From Verrucomicrobiota bacterium (lineage in GTDB: Bacteria; Verrucomicrobiota; Verrucomicrobiia; Methylacidiphilales; UBA1321): a DNA stretch of 40,880 bases. The notes beneath the pieces are model-generated. The model searched no databases. It was not told where the DNA came from and saw nothing but the letters and a program-made list of their open reading frames with translations. Where the stretch lies: positions 1-40,880 of the forward strand of contig JABDHJ010000023.1 in the NCBI GenBank assembly GCA_013285645.1. Direction: 5' to 3'. Both the position numbers and the translations under genes were made by a program. Numbering within the stretch: the first letter of the stretch is position 1; every line of letters begins with the position of its first letter. Shown here in pieces: positions 23,002-30,711 of the stretch.

Positions 23002-23796
23002 TCAATGAGTCACCGGCAGCGTCTTCTCCGCCTTGGTCAAATCGATGGAGAAGGAGCCGTAAAGAAAATGAAGTTCGGCATGAAGCGGAAGATGCCGCGC
23101 ATCGTCGGTCATCCAAATCATCAGGGAACCCCGCCGACGCGTGCCTTTGGTTGGCAACGCCTGCAGACGGAGCACAGGTTGTTTGGGCCATATGCCGAAC
23201 GCGCGCGTTTCCCGGGCCTGACATTCGACCTCGCCCTGCTTTTCCGAGTTGTTCTCGTAAACGAACATCGTGTATTTGTCCCCGGGCTTCCAGGCGAAGG
23301 CGCGAAGATGATAGAGCATCGAACCCAGGTCATCGATGCCGTCCTGCGTAATCGGAAAAACTTTCTTTTCGCCCTTCATCCAGTTCTCGCGAGTGCCCTG
23401 CTGCTCCATGTAATCGATGCGGGTCCGTTCTTTAACTATCCGGTGCGGTTCAAACCGATATTCACCATACTCGACCGAGCGCCATGGATCCTCGTCAACG
23501 AACGACCAAAACGCGCCGGTAAACGGGTACGTGTCATCGACCAGTCCCCGCGAGGCCAGTGAAAGCCTGAATTCCCAATGGTCGCCCTTTTCCTGCGCAA
23601 CAAAAATGCCTTGTGCGGCTTCAAACGCAGTCCACGAAATGAGATAGGTGAGGGTCTCCCCATCCGTCCAGGGCAGATGATGAAAATCAACGGGCGGCGC
23701 CCGATCCGGGACGGGATCTACCTGTTCAGCGTGTATCAAAACAAACCCCAACATCAGGAACGCACCAAGCAACCCGGCAAACAGAATGGTGCGCAC
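23002..23796 (-). CDS. DUF3108 domain exported protein
   Basis: A 264-residue protein with signal peptide (1-23, MRTILFAGLLGAFLMLGFVLIHA). The beta-rich body has DGETLTYLISWTAFEAAQGIF near 46-66, then DPWRSVEYGEYRFEPHR and DLGSMLYHLRA, and ends with RRRGSLMIWMTDDARHLPLHA, the usual DUF3108 order (start strand with E-L-Y-x-V-x-W, closing W-T-D-D/P-P-v). Likely a periplasmic beta-barrel-like fold of unknown function. Translation starts at a GTG directly abutting the TAG of the rhomboid-like gene, so the two are coupled. Confidence 0.82.
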   Translation of the reverse strand: MRTILFAGLLGAFLMLGFVLIHAEQVDPVPDRAPPVDFHHLPWTDGETLTYLISWTAFEAAQGIFVAQEKGDHWEFRLSLASRGLVDDTYPFTGAFWSFVDEDPWRSVEYGEYRFEPHRIVKERTRIDYMEQQGTRENWMKGEKKVFPITQDGIDDLGSMLYHLRAFAWKPGDKYTMFVYENNSEKQGEVECQARETRAFGIWPKQPVLRLQALPTKGTRRRGSLMIWMTDDARHLPLHAELHFLYGSFSIDLTKAEKTLPVTH

Positions 23797-24636
23797 CTAC
23801 CGCTTGTCCCGTTTCAGGAGATTGGTACGGGCCCGTTCCAAGGCGTCGCGTTCCCGCGCATCGAGGCTGGCGACACCATGCTTCGATATTTTTTCCAGGA
23901 TCGCATCAATGGATTCGGTGGATTTCTTATCCTCCAGCACCTTGAGATTACTCTGCCGAACCAGCTTCTGCGTGCGCCGCTCATCAAGCCAATCGGTCAG
24001 CCAACTCATACCTTTTCCCGCGCCAATTAAACGCATCGCAAAGTATCCGACTGCCCCGCACATCCAAAGCACCAACAGGCTCGACCATTGATGATAAGCG
24101 ACGTCAATCAGCGAATAAACGCCAAGCAGCACCCAGGCCCAGCCCTTGGTGGTTAAATTCACAAACCAGATGTTGAGAACAATGCCGGGATAAATTGTGG
24201 CGAACGCAACAAACACGCCAAAAATACTTTCCGTTCCGCCGAGGAGCGGTTGCATCGGCCATGCCAATCCGACCAGTGAAATGAGCAGCGCGGGGATGAG
24301 GACCAGCGCGGCGTAAAGTTTGATGAATGTCGTGCGACCCACAAATTGTTCAACTTCCCGCCCCGCGAAAAATAAAAAGCCCATGGCAAAGACGAACCAA
24401 AGCGAAGGAGGAAAAACAACATAGGAAAATAGCCGCCAGACTTGGCCATGATACAGCGCCCGGTAGCCATCCAGATTGAGGGTATCCAGAATGCCTGGCC
24501 CCAGGGAGGAAATGGCGAGGGCAGTCGCGACAAACGCCACGACGTGCAGGATGATCAAAAGGGTCGTGACATAAATCGGGCGCCCACCCATCCAGAAGAG
24601 CGGGCGGTAATCTTCCGATTGTTCGTGGAAAAGCAT
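23797..24636 (-). CDS. Rhomboid-fold membrane protein, predicted pseudoprotease
   Basis: A 279-residue polytopic membrane protein. GQVWRLFSYVVFPPS at 64-78 and FLFFAGREVEQFVG at 87-100 match the early rhomboid segments. The IFG of GGTESIFG (133-140) aligns with the catalytic GASGAIFG, which puts Thr135 in place of the serine. In the last helix, where AHLGGALAGY carries the catalytic His, the sequence is VLWMCGAVGY, with Leu190 at the His position. Both dyad residues are therefore lost. The soluble C-terminus DAILEKISKHGVASLDARER resembles a tail seen on other bacterial rhomboids (from memory). Proteolysis is unlikely; a chaperone-like or binding role is possible. It opens a five-gene minus-strand run. 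Confidence 0.8.
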   Translation of the reverse strand: MLFHEQSEDYRPLFWMGGRPIYVTTLLIILHVVAFVATALAISSLGPGILDTLNLDGYRALYHGQVWRLFSYVVFPPSLWFVFAMGFLFFAGREVEQFVGRTTFIKLYAALVLIPALLISLVGLAWPMQPLLGGTESIFGVFVAFATIYPGIVLNIWFVNLTTKGWAWVLLGVYSLIDVAYHQWSSLLVLWMCGAVGYFAMRLIGAGKGMSWLTDWLDERRTQKLVRQSNLKVLEDKKSTESIDAILEKISKHGVASLDARERDALERARTNLLKRDKR

Positions 24637-24751
24637 GGCGTGATAAATCCTGCCAGAAGATTAAACGCCCTCCGCATCCGTGTCCAGTGCCGCACAACGG
24701 CGCAAATCGCGGCGACCATGGACAGTAAACCGATCCAGAGTACCTTGAAAG

Positions 24752-25108
24752 ATGGACACGAACGCCCTTCTCTCTACCGGCCATATTGCGTTGTGGTTTC
24801 TTCTCCTCGGCTTGTTCCTTCCCCGCCTGACTCTTTTTATTGCGTGGCTGGAAACGGGCATTCCCATCAACCCCTTGCCCGATCTGGTCAATTTGATCGG
24901 GTGGCTTTTCTTTCCCCGATTCCTGATCGCGTTCTATATCTATACGGACCAAGGCGCGAATAACATTTGGTTCTGGGCCTACATCGTTCTTGGAATCGCC
25001 GGGTTTGTGGGTGAGGGTGGCTACGCTCATCGACGCGTCATTCGCCGACGCACCACCGTTTCCCGCGACGGCGCCACGACCACCACGGTCGAGGAGGAAG
25101 AGGTTTAG
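24752..25108 (+). CDS. Small membrane protein, unknown function
   Basis: A 118-residue protein with three hydrophobic helices (about 10-32, 47-63 and 70-88) and a basic then acidic tail (RRVIRRRTT, then TTTTVEEEEV). ATG 24752 starts the protein; it is divergent from the rhomboid-like gene with a 115-base gap. Nothing identifies a substrate or partner. A 46-base gap leads to the next small gene on the same strand. Confidence 0.65.
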   Translation: MDTNALLSTGHIALWFLLLGLFLPRLTLFIAWLETGIPINPLPDLVNLIGWLFFPRFLIAFYIYTDQGANNIWFWAYIVLGIAGFVGEGGYAHRRVIRRRTTVSRDGATTTTVEEEEV

Positions 25109-25154
25109 TTCGTTTGAAGCCTCTTCGGGATGGAGGCTTGGAATTAATCCGGCA

Positions 25155-25388
25155 ATGAGTTACTGTGGAAGTGTGATCATCAACTGGCGCAATTATTCAA
25201 CGCAGAAGCCCAACGCCTACTGGCGCGGGGCTCTTATTGCTGCGCGAATTATTCGCAAAAGAGAAGCAGGCAAACCGCTGAGTCCGCGGGATCGCCGCAT
25301 CGCCCGTGAACTCTTCGAGGACGAAGGTGTCAGCAACCGTCTCATTGACCAGGCCGTCGCATGTCTCAAAGCCACGACAAAATTCTAA
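25155..25388 (+). CDS. Small 77-residue protein coupled to a nucleotidyltransferase, antitoxin-like
   Basis: A basic, helical protein starting MSYCGSVIINWRNYSTQKPN with a middle RGALIAARIIRKREAGKPLS and ending RLIDQAVACLKATTKF. ATG 25155 is the first in a frame that stays open upstream. Its last 28 bases overlap the next gene, implying coupling. The small-first, transferase-second order repeats the module at 18993-19780 although the proteins are unrelated in sequence. No domain recognised. Confidence 0.65.
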   Translation: MSYCGSVIINWRNYSTQKPNAYWRGALIAARIIRKREAGKPLSPRDRRIARELFEDEGVSNRLIDQAVACLKATTKF

Positions 25389-26059
25389 ATTGGGACACGC
25401 CCAATGGTCAGTTGCTAAAGACTTTTATTGAAAAGCTTCCGCAAGACAGACCTATTGTGCTCAATGTCTTTGGATCGACTCCATTGCAAATGAGGCTCGA
25501 TCCCTCCTTTCTGAGCGGCGATGTTGATATGTTCACCAGTGAGGATCTCAGCAGCCATTTGGAAAAGATGAAACTGGGGAAAGCGCACTCAAAACCTTAT
25601 ATCGAGCTTGTTCCTTCGACTATTTTTATAACCACTCCGGCTTGGAGAGACCGGGCTGCAAAGGAAGTCTTCGGAAGTATAACTGTTTATATCGCCAGTC
25701 CCCTCGACGTGCTGGTGGGCAAGCTCAAGCGCTTGGAACAAAAAGACATCGAGGCCTTTGACATGGTCAAGGCCAAGACCGGAGGTCCCACAGAAGAAGA
25801 ATTAAAGGAAGCCCTGCGGCTCGTTGTCGACATGTACCGCCCTGCCTTCGATGAGGAAAATCCCGGCGGCGACCCGATTGCCAACACGCGCCGTTTATGG
25901 AAACACCTTTACGGGCACGATATCGATGTGCGCGCTGAAATCATTCGTCCAGCCATCGAAGTACGCAAGGAAGCTTACGGTCAAAACGCCCCCGATCGAC
26001 GCAAGATTTTAGGTGAGATCGCTGAAGAAGCGGCCTCCTACGGTTCTCCAGTCCGGTAA
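25361..26059 (+). CDS. Nucleotidyltransferase-fold protein
   Basis: A 232-residue protein. VFGSTPLQMRL (37-47) and SGDVDMFT (52-59) form the GS-x(n)-DxD signature of nucleotidyltransferase folds, with Asp54 and Asp56 as likely metal ligands. ASPLDVLVGKLKRLEQKDIEAF further on is the D-x-x-x-x-K-x-x-R helix typical after the core, and DPIANTRRLWKHLYGHD lies near the end. It overlaps the preceding small gene by 28 bases. The pair may be a toxin-antitoxin-like or RNA-modifying module; no activity can be assigned from sequence alone. Confidence 0.7.
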   Translation: MSQSHDKILNWDTPNGQLLKTFIEKLPQDRPIVLNVFGSTPLQMRLDPSFLSGDVDMFTSEDLSSHLEKMKLGKAHSKPYIELVPSTIFITTPAWRDRAAKEVFGSITVYIASPLDVLVGKLKRLEQKDIEAFDMVKAKTGGPTEEELKEALRLVVDMYRPAFDEENPGGDPIANTRRLWKHLYGHDIDVRAEIIRPAIEVRKEAYGQNAPDRRKILGEIAEEAASYGSPVR

Positions 26060-26072
26060 GAATTGCTTTTGA

Positions 26073-27047
26073 TCAACTGATCCACCATCTGTCCAGACAG
26101 GCCTGAACTTCCCGTATTTCCGGTTCCTCCGTTGGCGAAGGGAAATGGCCGGTCTGGTGAACGAAGAGTTCTTTAGGTTCGCCCAATCCGTTGTAGACCG
26201 CAAACTGACCTGGCGGCGGCACCGCCGGATCGAACAGGGCAGGCGCCACAAGTACCGGAATCTTGATCCAACGCGCTGCTGTCGCCGCATCGAAGTAGGC
26301 GAGAACTTCCATGACCTCGGGATGCCGCCGGTGATAACTGCGCACCACTTCTCCGCTCCCCACGCAGGGTAGTTGAACGCGCAACGGATGATTCCCGAAG
26401 CTCGGCACCTGAAGAAATGCTTTGTGAAAACGATCATCCCAAGGCAGTGCCAGCGCTCCCATTCCGCCGCCAAAACTCACGCCCGCATAATGGAGCCTCG
26501 ATGCCAAATCAGGATAAAACTCCAGCAACGCCGACGCTGCGCTCCAGAGATCGGCAGCACTTCCGCGATGAGAATACGTCTCACGATTTTTGATGCCATG
26601 AAGCACATGCCGGAAAGCCTCGCCCGGAATGTCCGGCGTCGCCGAGCGATTGAAACCACGTGCGCAGGGTGAAATCGCAACGGCACCCTTCTCAAAGGCC
26701 GGTTCGGTGCGCCCGCCATAGCCATGTCCCACCACCATGCCGTGCGTGATCGTGCCCTGCTTGGGAACGGTCAGCCATCCGCCAATGCGCACACCGCCCA
26801 AGGAATCGAATTCGATTTCATAAACCTTGAAGTCGCTCTGTGGACTCTCAATCCTTCGCCGTTCCAAGGCAAGCGGAACCGCCCGCGTTTCCTCATAAGT
26901 CCGCGTCCAAAACTCCGCGAAATCATCAGGCCCGACCGGTGCCGGAACCCTCAGCAACCTCGCTTCGTCATAACCATAAGTCGGGTCAAAGGGAAACGGA
27001 TGTGTCATCACGGAGTCATGGGTATAACCAGGCCGTCGAAAAGGCAT
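26073..27047 (-). CDS. Acetyl-xylan-esterase-like alpha/beta hydrolase (CE7 type)
   Basis: A 324-residue hydrolase of the acetyl xylan esterase/cephalosporin deacetylase group. GVSFGGG at 189-195 holds nucleophile Ser191; FDPAVPP at 272-278 supplies Asp273; TGHFPSP at 299-305 supplies His301. ISPCARGFNRS at 125-135 fits the conserved R-G-x-x-x-S region. No signal peptide, so it is cytoplasmic, as in other CE7 enzymes that act on imported acetylated sugars (family knowledge). ATG 27047 is used; ATG 27008 (residue 14) is also possible. It converges with the transferase gene and precedes a GH43-type glycosidase on the same strand, consistent with xylan use. Confidence 0.88.
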   Translation of the reverse strand: MPFRRPGYTHDSVMTHPFPFDPTYGYDEARLLRVPAPVGPDDFAEFWTRTYEETRAVPLALERRRIESPQSDFKVYEIEFDSLGGVRIGGWLTVPKQGTITHGMVVGHGYGGRTEPAFEKGAVAISPCARGFNRSATPDIPGEAFRHVLHGIKNRETYSHRGSAADLWSAASALLEFYPDLASRLHYAGVSFGGGMGALALPWDDRFHKAFLQVPSFGNHPLRVQLPCVGSGEVVRSYHRRHPEVMEVLAYFDAATAARWIKIPVLVAPALFDPAVPPPGQFAVYNGLGEPKELFVHQTGHFPSPTEEPEIREVQACLDRWWIS

Positions 27048-27228
27048 TTAGCTCTTAGCTCGGAAAAGTAGTTTGAGGCTCGTATTATTGCATTTCTCAA
27101 AACAAAGATGTGGTGGTGGGATGGGATACTTGGTCAATTTTATGGAGCTGCGTCGGGGTTCATGGTGAACCTTGTGACGTATGGAATGGCGTGCTGTCTA
27201 TCCATAGCCTTGGTCATTAGATAGCGTC

Positions 27229-28125
27229 CTATTTCAGGCGAATTGTGTCGCCCTGCTCGATCAATTCGCGAAAGACCGCTCGTTCTCGTGGCGAGTCATT
27301 GGGCTGATGGAGCGTAAGGAAGAGTCGTCCGTCGAACGCGCGAAAGATCATGCCGTGACCGCCGTCCTCGAGCCAAATGGGTTTCTCTTCCTGAATCCAG
27401 GGACCGAGGAGCGTGCCTGACTCCGAACGCGCAATACCCATTGCGTAGTCCTTGGCGCCGAAACTTGACCAGAGCATGAGAAGCGCCCCGCTCGCGGTGC
27501 GATGCAGGAACGGCCCGTCGGTGACGTAGGCCGGGAAGGGCCCCACGCTCCACTCGGCACATTCTTTCTCGGTAAGGGCGCGCACCCACGGCGCGTCGGT
27601 GGCGTTGAAGAGAAAGACCGGCGTGCCGACGCCGTGCCGGAGATCGGGGGATAGGCGTTGCGCGACGACTGAGCCGTTGCGGATCTGGCACCATTCGTGG
27701 CAAAACACGATCCATGGTTGGTGTTTCTCGTCGATGTGCAGCGTGCCGTCGAGGCATTGCCAGTGCCGCGGCGTCGCGGCCTTGTCTGACCAGGGAATGA
27801 AGGGGCCTTCCGGTTGGTCGGAGACGAGAATTCCCGTCCCGCGATAGCCCTTGCCGGGATTGAATGTCGCGAACATGAAGTACCGACCGTCATGCGCATG
27901 GACTTCTGGAGCCCAGAATTGAGTCTTTGCCCAGAAATCGGAGGGCGGACGAAACGCCGGGATGGGGCCTTCCCACTCGATCAGGTCGCGGCTGCGGTAG
28001 GTATCGAAACCGGTCGCAGGCCCGCCAATGCCCTCCAGGGGCTTCGTGCCGAAGAGATAGTAGAGGCCACTATCGGTAACGGGGAGGACAAAAGGATCCC
28101 GAATGGGAATATCTGCGAGTTTCAT
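27229..28125 (-). CDS. GH43-type glycosidase
   Basis: A 298-residue five-bladed beta-propeller protein. IRDPFVLP at 8-15 carries the catalytic-base Asp10, WAPEVHAHDGRYFMFA (71-86) opens the next blade, and LDGTLHID (125-132) has the pKa-modulating Asp126. YVTDGPFLHR (200-209) has Asp203 where classical GH43 enzymes have the acid Glu, although this string is usual in the subgroup as I recall it. DGGHGMIFRAFDGRLFLTLH is near the end. No signal peptide, so a cytoplasmic arabinosidase or xylosidase is plausible. The frame is open to a TTG at 28203, but ATG 28125 starts the fold. Exact specificity unknown. Confidence 0.85.
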   Translation of the reverse strand: MKLADIPIRDPFVLPVTDSGLYYLFGTKPLEGIGGPATGFDTYRSRDLIEWEGPIPAFRPPSDFWAKTQFWAPEVHAHDGRYFMFATFNPGKGYRGTGILVSDQPEGPFIPWSDKAATPRHWQCLDGTLHIDEKHQPWIVFCHEWCQIRNGSVVAQRLSPDLRHGVGTPVFLFNATDAPWVRALTEKECAEWSVGPFPAYVTDGPFLHRTASGALLMLWSSFGAKDYAMGIARSESGTLLGPWIQEEKPIWLEDGGHGMIFRAFDGRLFLTLHQPNDSPRERAVFRELIEQGDTIRLK

Positions 28126-28293
28126 AGATGAGGCTATTAACGATTTTGCGATACGGTAGTCAACGCCTTGTAGGGCGTTTGAATGGCCCCAAAAAGTTAA
28201 CAACTTAGATTAGAACTTAACGACTTAATTTCGGGACGCGATTACTTAACAACTTAATTACCTGGCCCTAGGTGACGGCCCTGCTGCGGCCTA
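28126..28293. promoter_or_regulatory. Intergenic region with three TTAACRACTTA motifs
   Basis: TTAACAACTTA at 28197, TTAACGACTTA at 28217 and TTAACAACTTA at 28246 lie within 60 bases upstream of the GH43 gene and just downstream of glmS, both minus strand. Three near-identical 11-mers could be operator sites or one of the short iterated repeats seen elsewhere in the window. Confidence 0.35.
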
Positions 28294-30150
28294 TCAAGGC
28301 ACCGTGACTGACTTCGCCAGATTCCGCGGCTTATCCACATCGCGGCCCAGGATGACCGCCATGTGATAGGCGAAAAGTTGAAGAGCCACCGCACTCAAGA
28401 TCGGCGCGGTATATTCAGGCGCGTCCGGGATATAAATGACATCGTCGGCCTGCTGAAGAATTTCTTCATCGCCCTCGGTGGCGATGGCAATGACCGGGCC
28501 TTTGCGCGCCTTGATCTGCTGCAGGTTATTGATGTTCTTGTCGTATGCGCCATCTTTCGGGCAGAGAAAAACACTCGGCGTATTCTCGTCCACCAACGCG
28601 ATGACGCCGTGCTTGAGTTCCGCCGTGGGATGACCCTCCGCGTGAATGTAGGAAATCTCCTTCATCTTCAATGCGCCTTCCAGCGCAATGCCGTACTGCA
28701 TCTGGCGTCCGAAAAAGAGCATCGATCGGGAGTAGCTGTATTTTTCCGCAATCTGGTTGATGTGCCCGCTTTGCTTCAGCACCTGCGTGATCTGGTCCGG
28801 CAACGCCTCAATCGCCTGAATGATCTGGAGCCCCTGCGATGCGGACAGGAAACGCATCCGGCCCAGCAGCAAGCCGAGCAGGACAAAGATAATCGTCGGC
28901 GATGTAAACGCCTTGGTCGAGGCCACGCTGATCTCCGGCCCGGCATACATATAGACGCCGCCATCGGTTTCTCGCGCCAAGCTGCTGGCCACGTTGTTGC
29001 AAATGCCGAGGACGCGATGTCCCTTGCGACGAGCTTCGCGGAGAGCGCCCAGCGTATCCTCTGTCTCGCCGCTTTGACTCACAACCAAGACGAGCGTCCG
29101 CCGATCCAGCGGCGAATTGCGCAGGCGAAATTCACTGGCCCATTCCACTTCGACCGGCACATGCGCCAGCGATTCGATGATATACTCACCCACGATGCCG
29201 GCATGCATCGCCGTGCCGCAACCGGTGATCACAATCCGGTCGATATCGCGAAGTTCCTGCGGCGAAAGATTCAATCCGCCCAACTGCGCCGTGCATTCTT
29301 CCAGGTTCAGGCGACCCCGCACCGCGTTCTGGATGGAAAGGGTCTGCTCAAAGATTTCCTTGAGCATGAAATGAGGGAAATCGCCCATCTCGGCATCCGC
29401 CGCCTGGTAATCGATCTGGCTGATCTCGAGCCCCGACTCATCCGGCGCATTATGCGTAAGCGACTTGAGTCGGTATCCCTGGCGATCGACAGTAACGACA
29501 TCAAAATCCCGCAGATGCGCCACGGTCTGGGTATGTGCCGCGATCGCCGCGACATCGCTCGCTAGAAAATGCTCATGCGGTCCAATGCCGAGAACGAGCG
29601 GGCTGCCCCGTCGCGCGCCGACCATGACATCGGGCTGGTCCTGATGAATAGCAACCAGACCATAGGTGCCGGTGACTTCCCGGAGCGCTTCCATCACCGC
29701 CATCTCCAGCCGGTTTTCCGTCTCGGAATTAAGCGTGTCGAAATAAAATCCGATCAGGAACGCCAGCACTTCCGTGTCCGTTTCGGTGCGAAATTGAAAC
29801 CCCTTCTCGATCAGCTTTTTCTTGAGAGTGCCGTAGTTCTCGATAACGCCATTATGAACAATGGCCAGCTTGCCGGAGGCGTCCGTATGCGGATGCGCAT
29901 TGACCTCCGTCGCTTTGCCATGAGTGGCCCATCGCGTGTGGCAAATGCCAAGTGAGCCATGCAGGGGATTAGGTCCCAAAGCGCGTTCGAGCTGCTCGAT
30001 CCGTCCCACTTTCTTCACCATCTCCAGGCCCTTGCCATTCAAGACAGCCAGACCGCTCGAGTCGTAACCACGGTACTCAAGACGACGCAATCCTTCCAGC
30101 AGGAGCGGCTGGGCTTCTTTATCTCCAAGGTAAGCAACGATTCCACACAT
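28294..30150 (-). CDS. glmS: Glutamine--fructose-6-phosphate aminotransferase (isomerizing)
   Basis: A 618-residue enzyme that makes glucosamine-6-phosphate from fructose-6-phosphate and glutamine, the first step toward UDP-GlcNAc for peptidoglycan. The N-terminal glutaminase begins MCGIVAYLGD with nucleophile Cys2 and continues LRRLEYRGYDSSG, GICHTRWATHG and IVHNGVIENY. Two SIS domains follow, with CGTAMHAGIVGEY, SQSGETEDT and EGHPTAELKHG, and the protein ends PRNLAKSVTVP, close to the usual terminus. ATG 30150 has an AGGAGG about 18 bases upstream, farther than usual. It is divergent from glgC across a 561-base repeat-filled gap. No glmS ribozyme was recognised upstream. Confidence 0.97.
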   Translation of the reverse strand: MCGIVAYLGDKEAQPLLLEGLRRLEYRGYDSSGLAVLNGKGLEMVKKVGRIEQLERALGPNPLHGSLGICHTRWATHGKATEVNAHPHTDASGKLAIVHNGVIENYGTLKKKLIEKGFQFRTETDTEVLAFLIGFYFDTLNSETENRLEMAVMEALREVTGTYGLVAIHQDQPDVMVGARRGSPLVLGIGPHEHFLASDVAAIAAHTQTVAHLRDFDVVTVDRQGYRLKSLTHNAPDESGLEISQIDYQAADAEMGDFPHFMLKEIFEQTLSIQNAVRGRLNLEECTAQLGGLNLSPQELRDIDRIVITGCGTAMHAGIVGEYIIESLAHVPVEVEWASEFRLRNSPLDRRTLVLVVSQSGETEDTLGALREARRKGHRVLGICNNVASSLARETDGGVYMYAGPEISVASTKAFTSPTIIFVLLGLLLGRMRFLSASQGLQIIQAIEALPDQITQVLKQSGHINQIAEKYSYSRSMLFFGRQMQYGIALEGALKMKEISYIHAEGHPTAELKHGVIALVDENTPSVFLCPKDGAYDKNINNLQQIKARKGPVIAIATEGDEEILQQADDVIYIPDAPEYTAPILSAVALQLFAYHMAVILGRDVDKPRNLAKSVTVP

Positions 30151-30278
30151 AAATGTTTAAAAAGCGAACCTCCTTGTTGCCATGTTGGGCAGGCACCGTC
30201 AAGATCGCGGGCAAAACGAAAATATCTCGAGTTTATGAATAGTCGGCCGGAACGATCTACAATGTGGATCGAAATAAA

Positions 30279-30630
30279 AGCCCCAAAGGGGCGCCCCAAG
30301 CCAGCCTAGGGCAACGTCCTAGGTATGTGATCGACAGGAAGCAAGCCCTATAAGAGACCTCTGCGAAACTCTCACATTTAGCATTAGTCATCCTGAGCTT
30401 GTCGAAGGATCAGTTCGGTCTGCCTTTTCTCAGAGGTACAGAACTGAGCTTGTCACATGTGTGTGCGACAAGCTCAAGATGACTGATTGCTTGAAGAAAG
30501 ACTTTTGCAGAGGTCTCTGTAAGGGCGATCTAAAAGTTCAGATTTCGGTCGCCCCTTCAGGGCTATTGGCTCTTCGTGAAGTATTCCTAGGGCGTTGCCC
30601 TAGGCTGGCTTAAATCGCCCCTTTGGGGCT
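30279..30630. repeat. Inverted AGCCCCAAAGGGGCG repeat split by a MITE
   Basis: The left arm (30279-30323) runs from AGCCCCAAAGGGGCG through AAGCCAGCCTAGGGCAACG to CCTAGG. The right arm (30586-30630) is its reverse complement with about five changes, also 45 bases long. Between them lies the MITE at 30346-30525. Each arm has its own small palindromes (CCCCAAAGGGG, CCTAGGGCAACGCCCTAGG). The rest of the glmS-glgC gap holds no gene. Confidence 0.75.
30346..30525. mobile_element. MITE-like element, about 180 bp, copy 2
   Basis: The terminal inverted repeats CCCTATAAGAGACCTCTGCG and (as reverse complement of the right end) CCCTTACAGAGACCTCTGCA agree at most of 20 positions. Inside lies GTCATCCTGAGCTTGTCGAA (30387) with its inverse GCGACAAGCTCAAGATGAC ending at 30483. 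Length and plan match the 11355-11536 copy, and this copy is better preserved. It has no coding capacity. Confidence 0.8.
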
Positions 30631-30711
30631 CTGGAAGGAATTATCCGAATCGTCACGTTTAATTCACATCGGAGAGTTGGCAAATTCCGTTTGCCTGCCT
30701 ATGTTCCGATA

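Noticed and set aside
28363..29565. A 400-codon plus-strand frame
   Set aside because: Antisense of glmS.
30151..30278. A glmS ribozyme or riboswitch upstream of glmS
   Set aside because: No conserved ribozyme core could be recognised in the leader.
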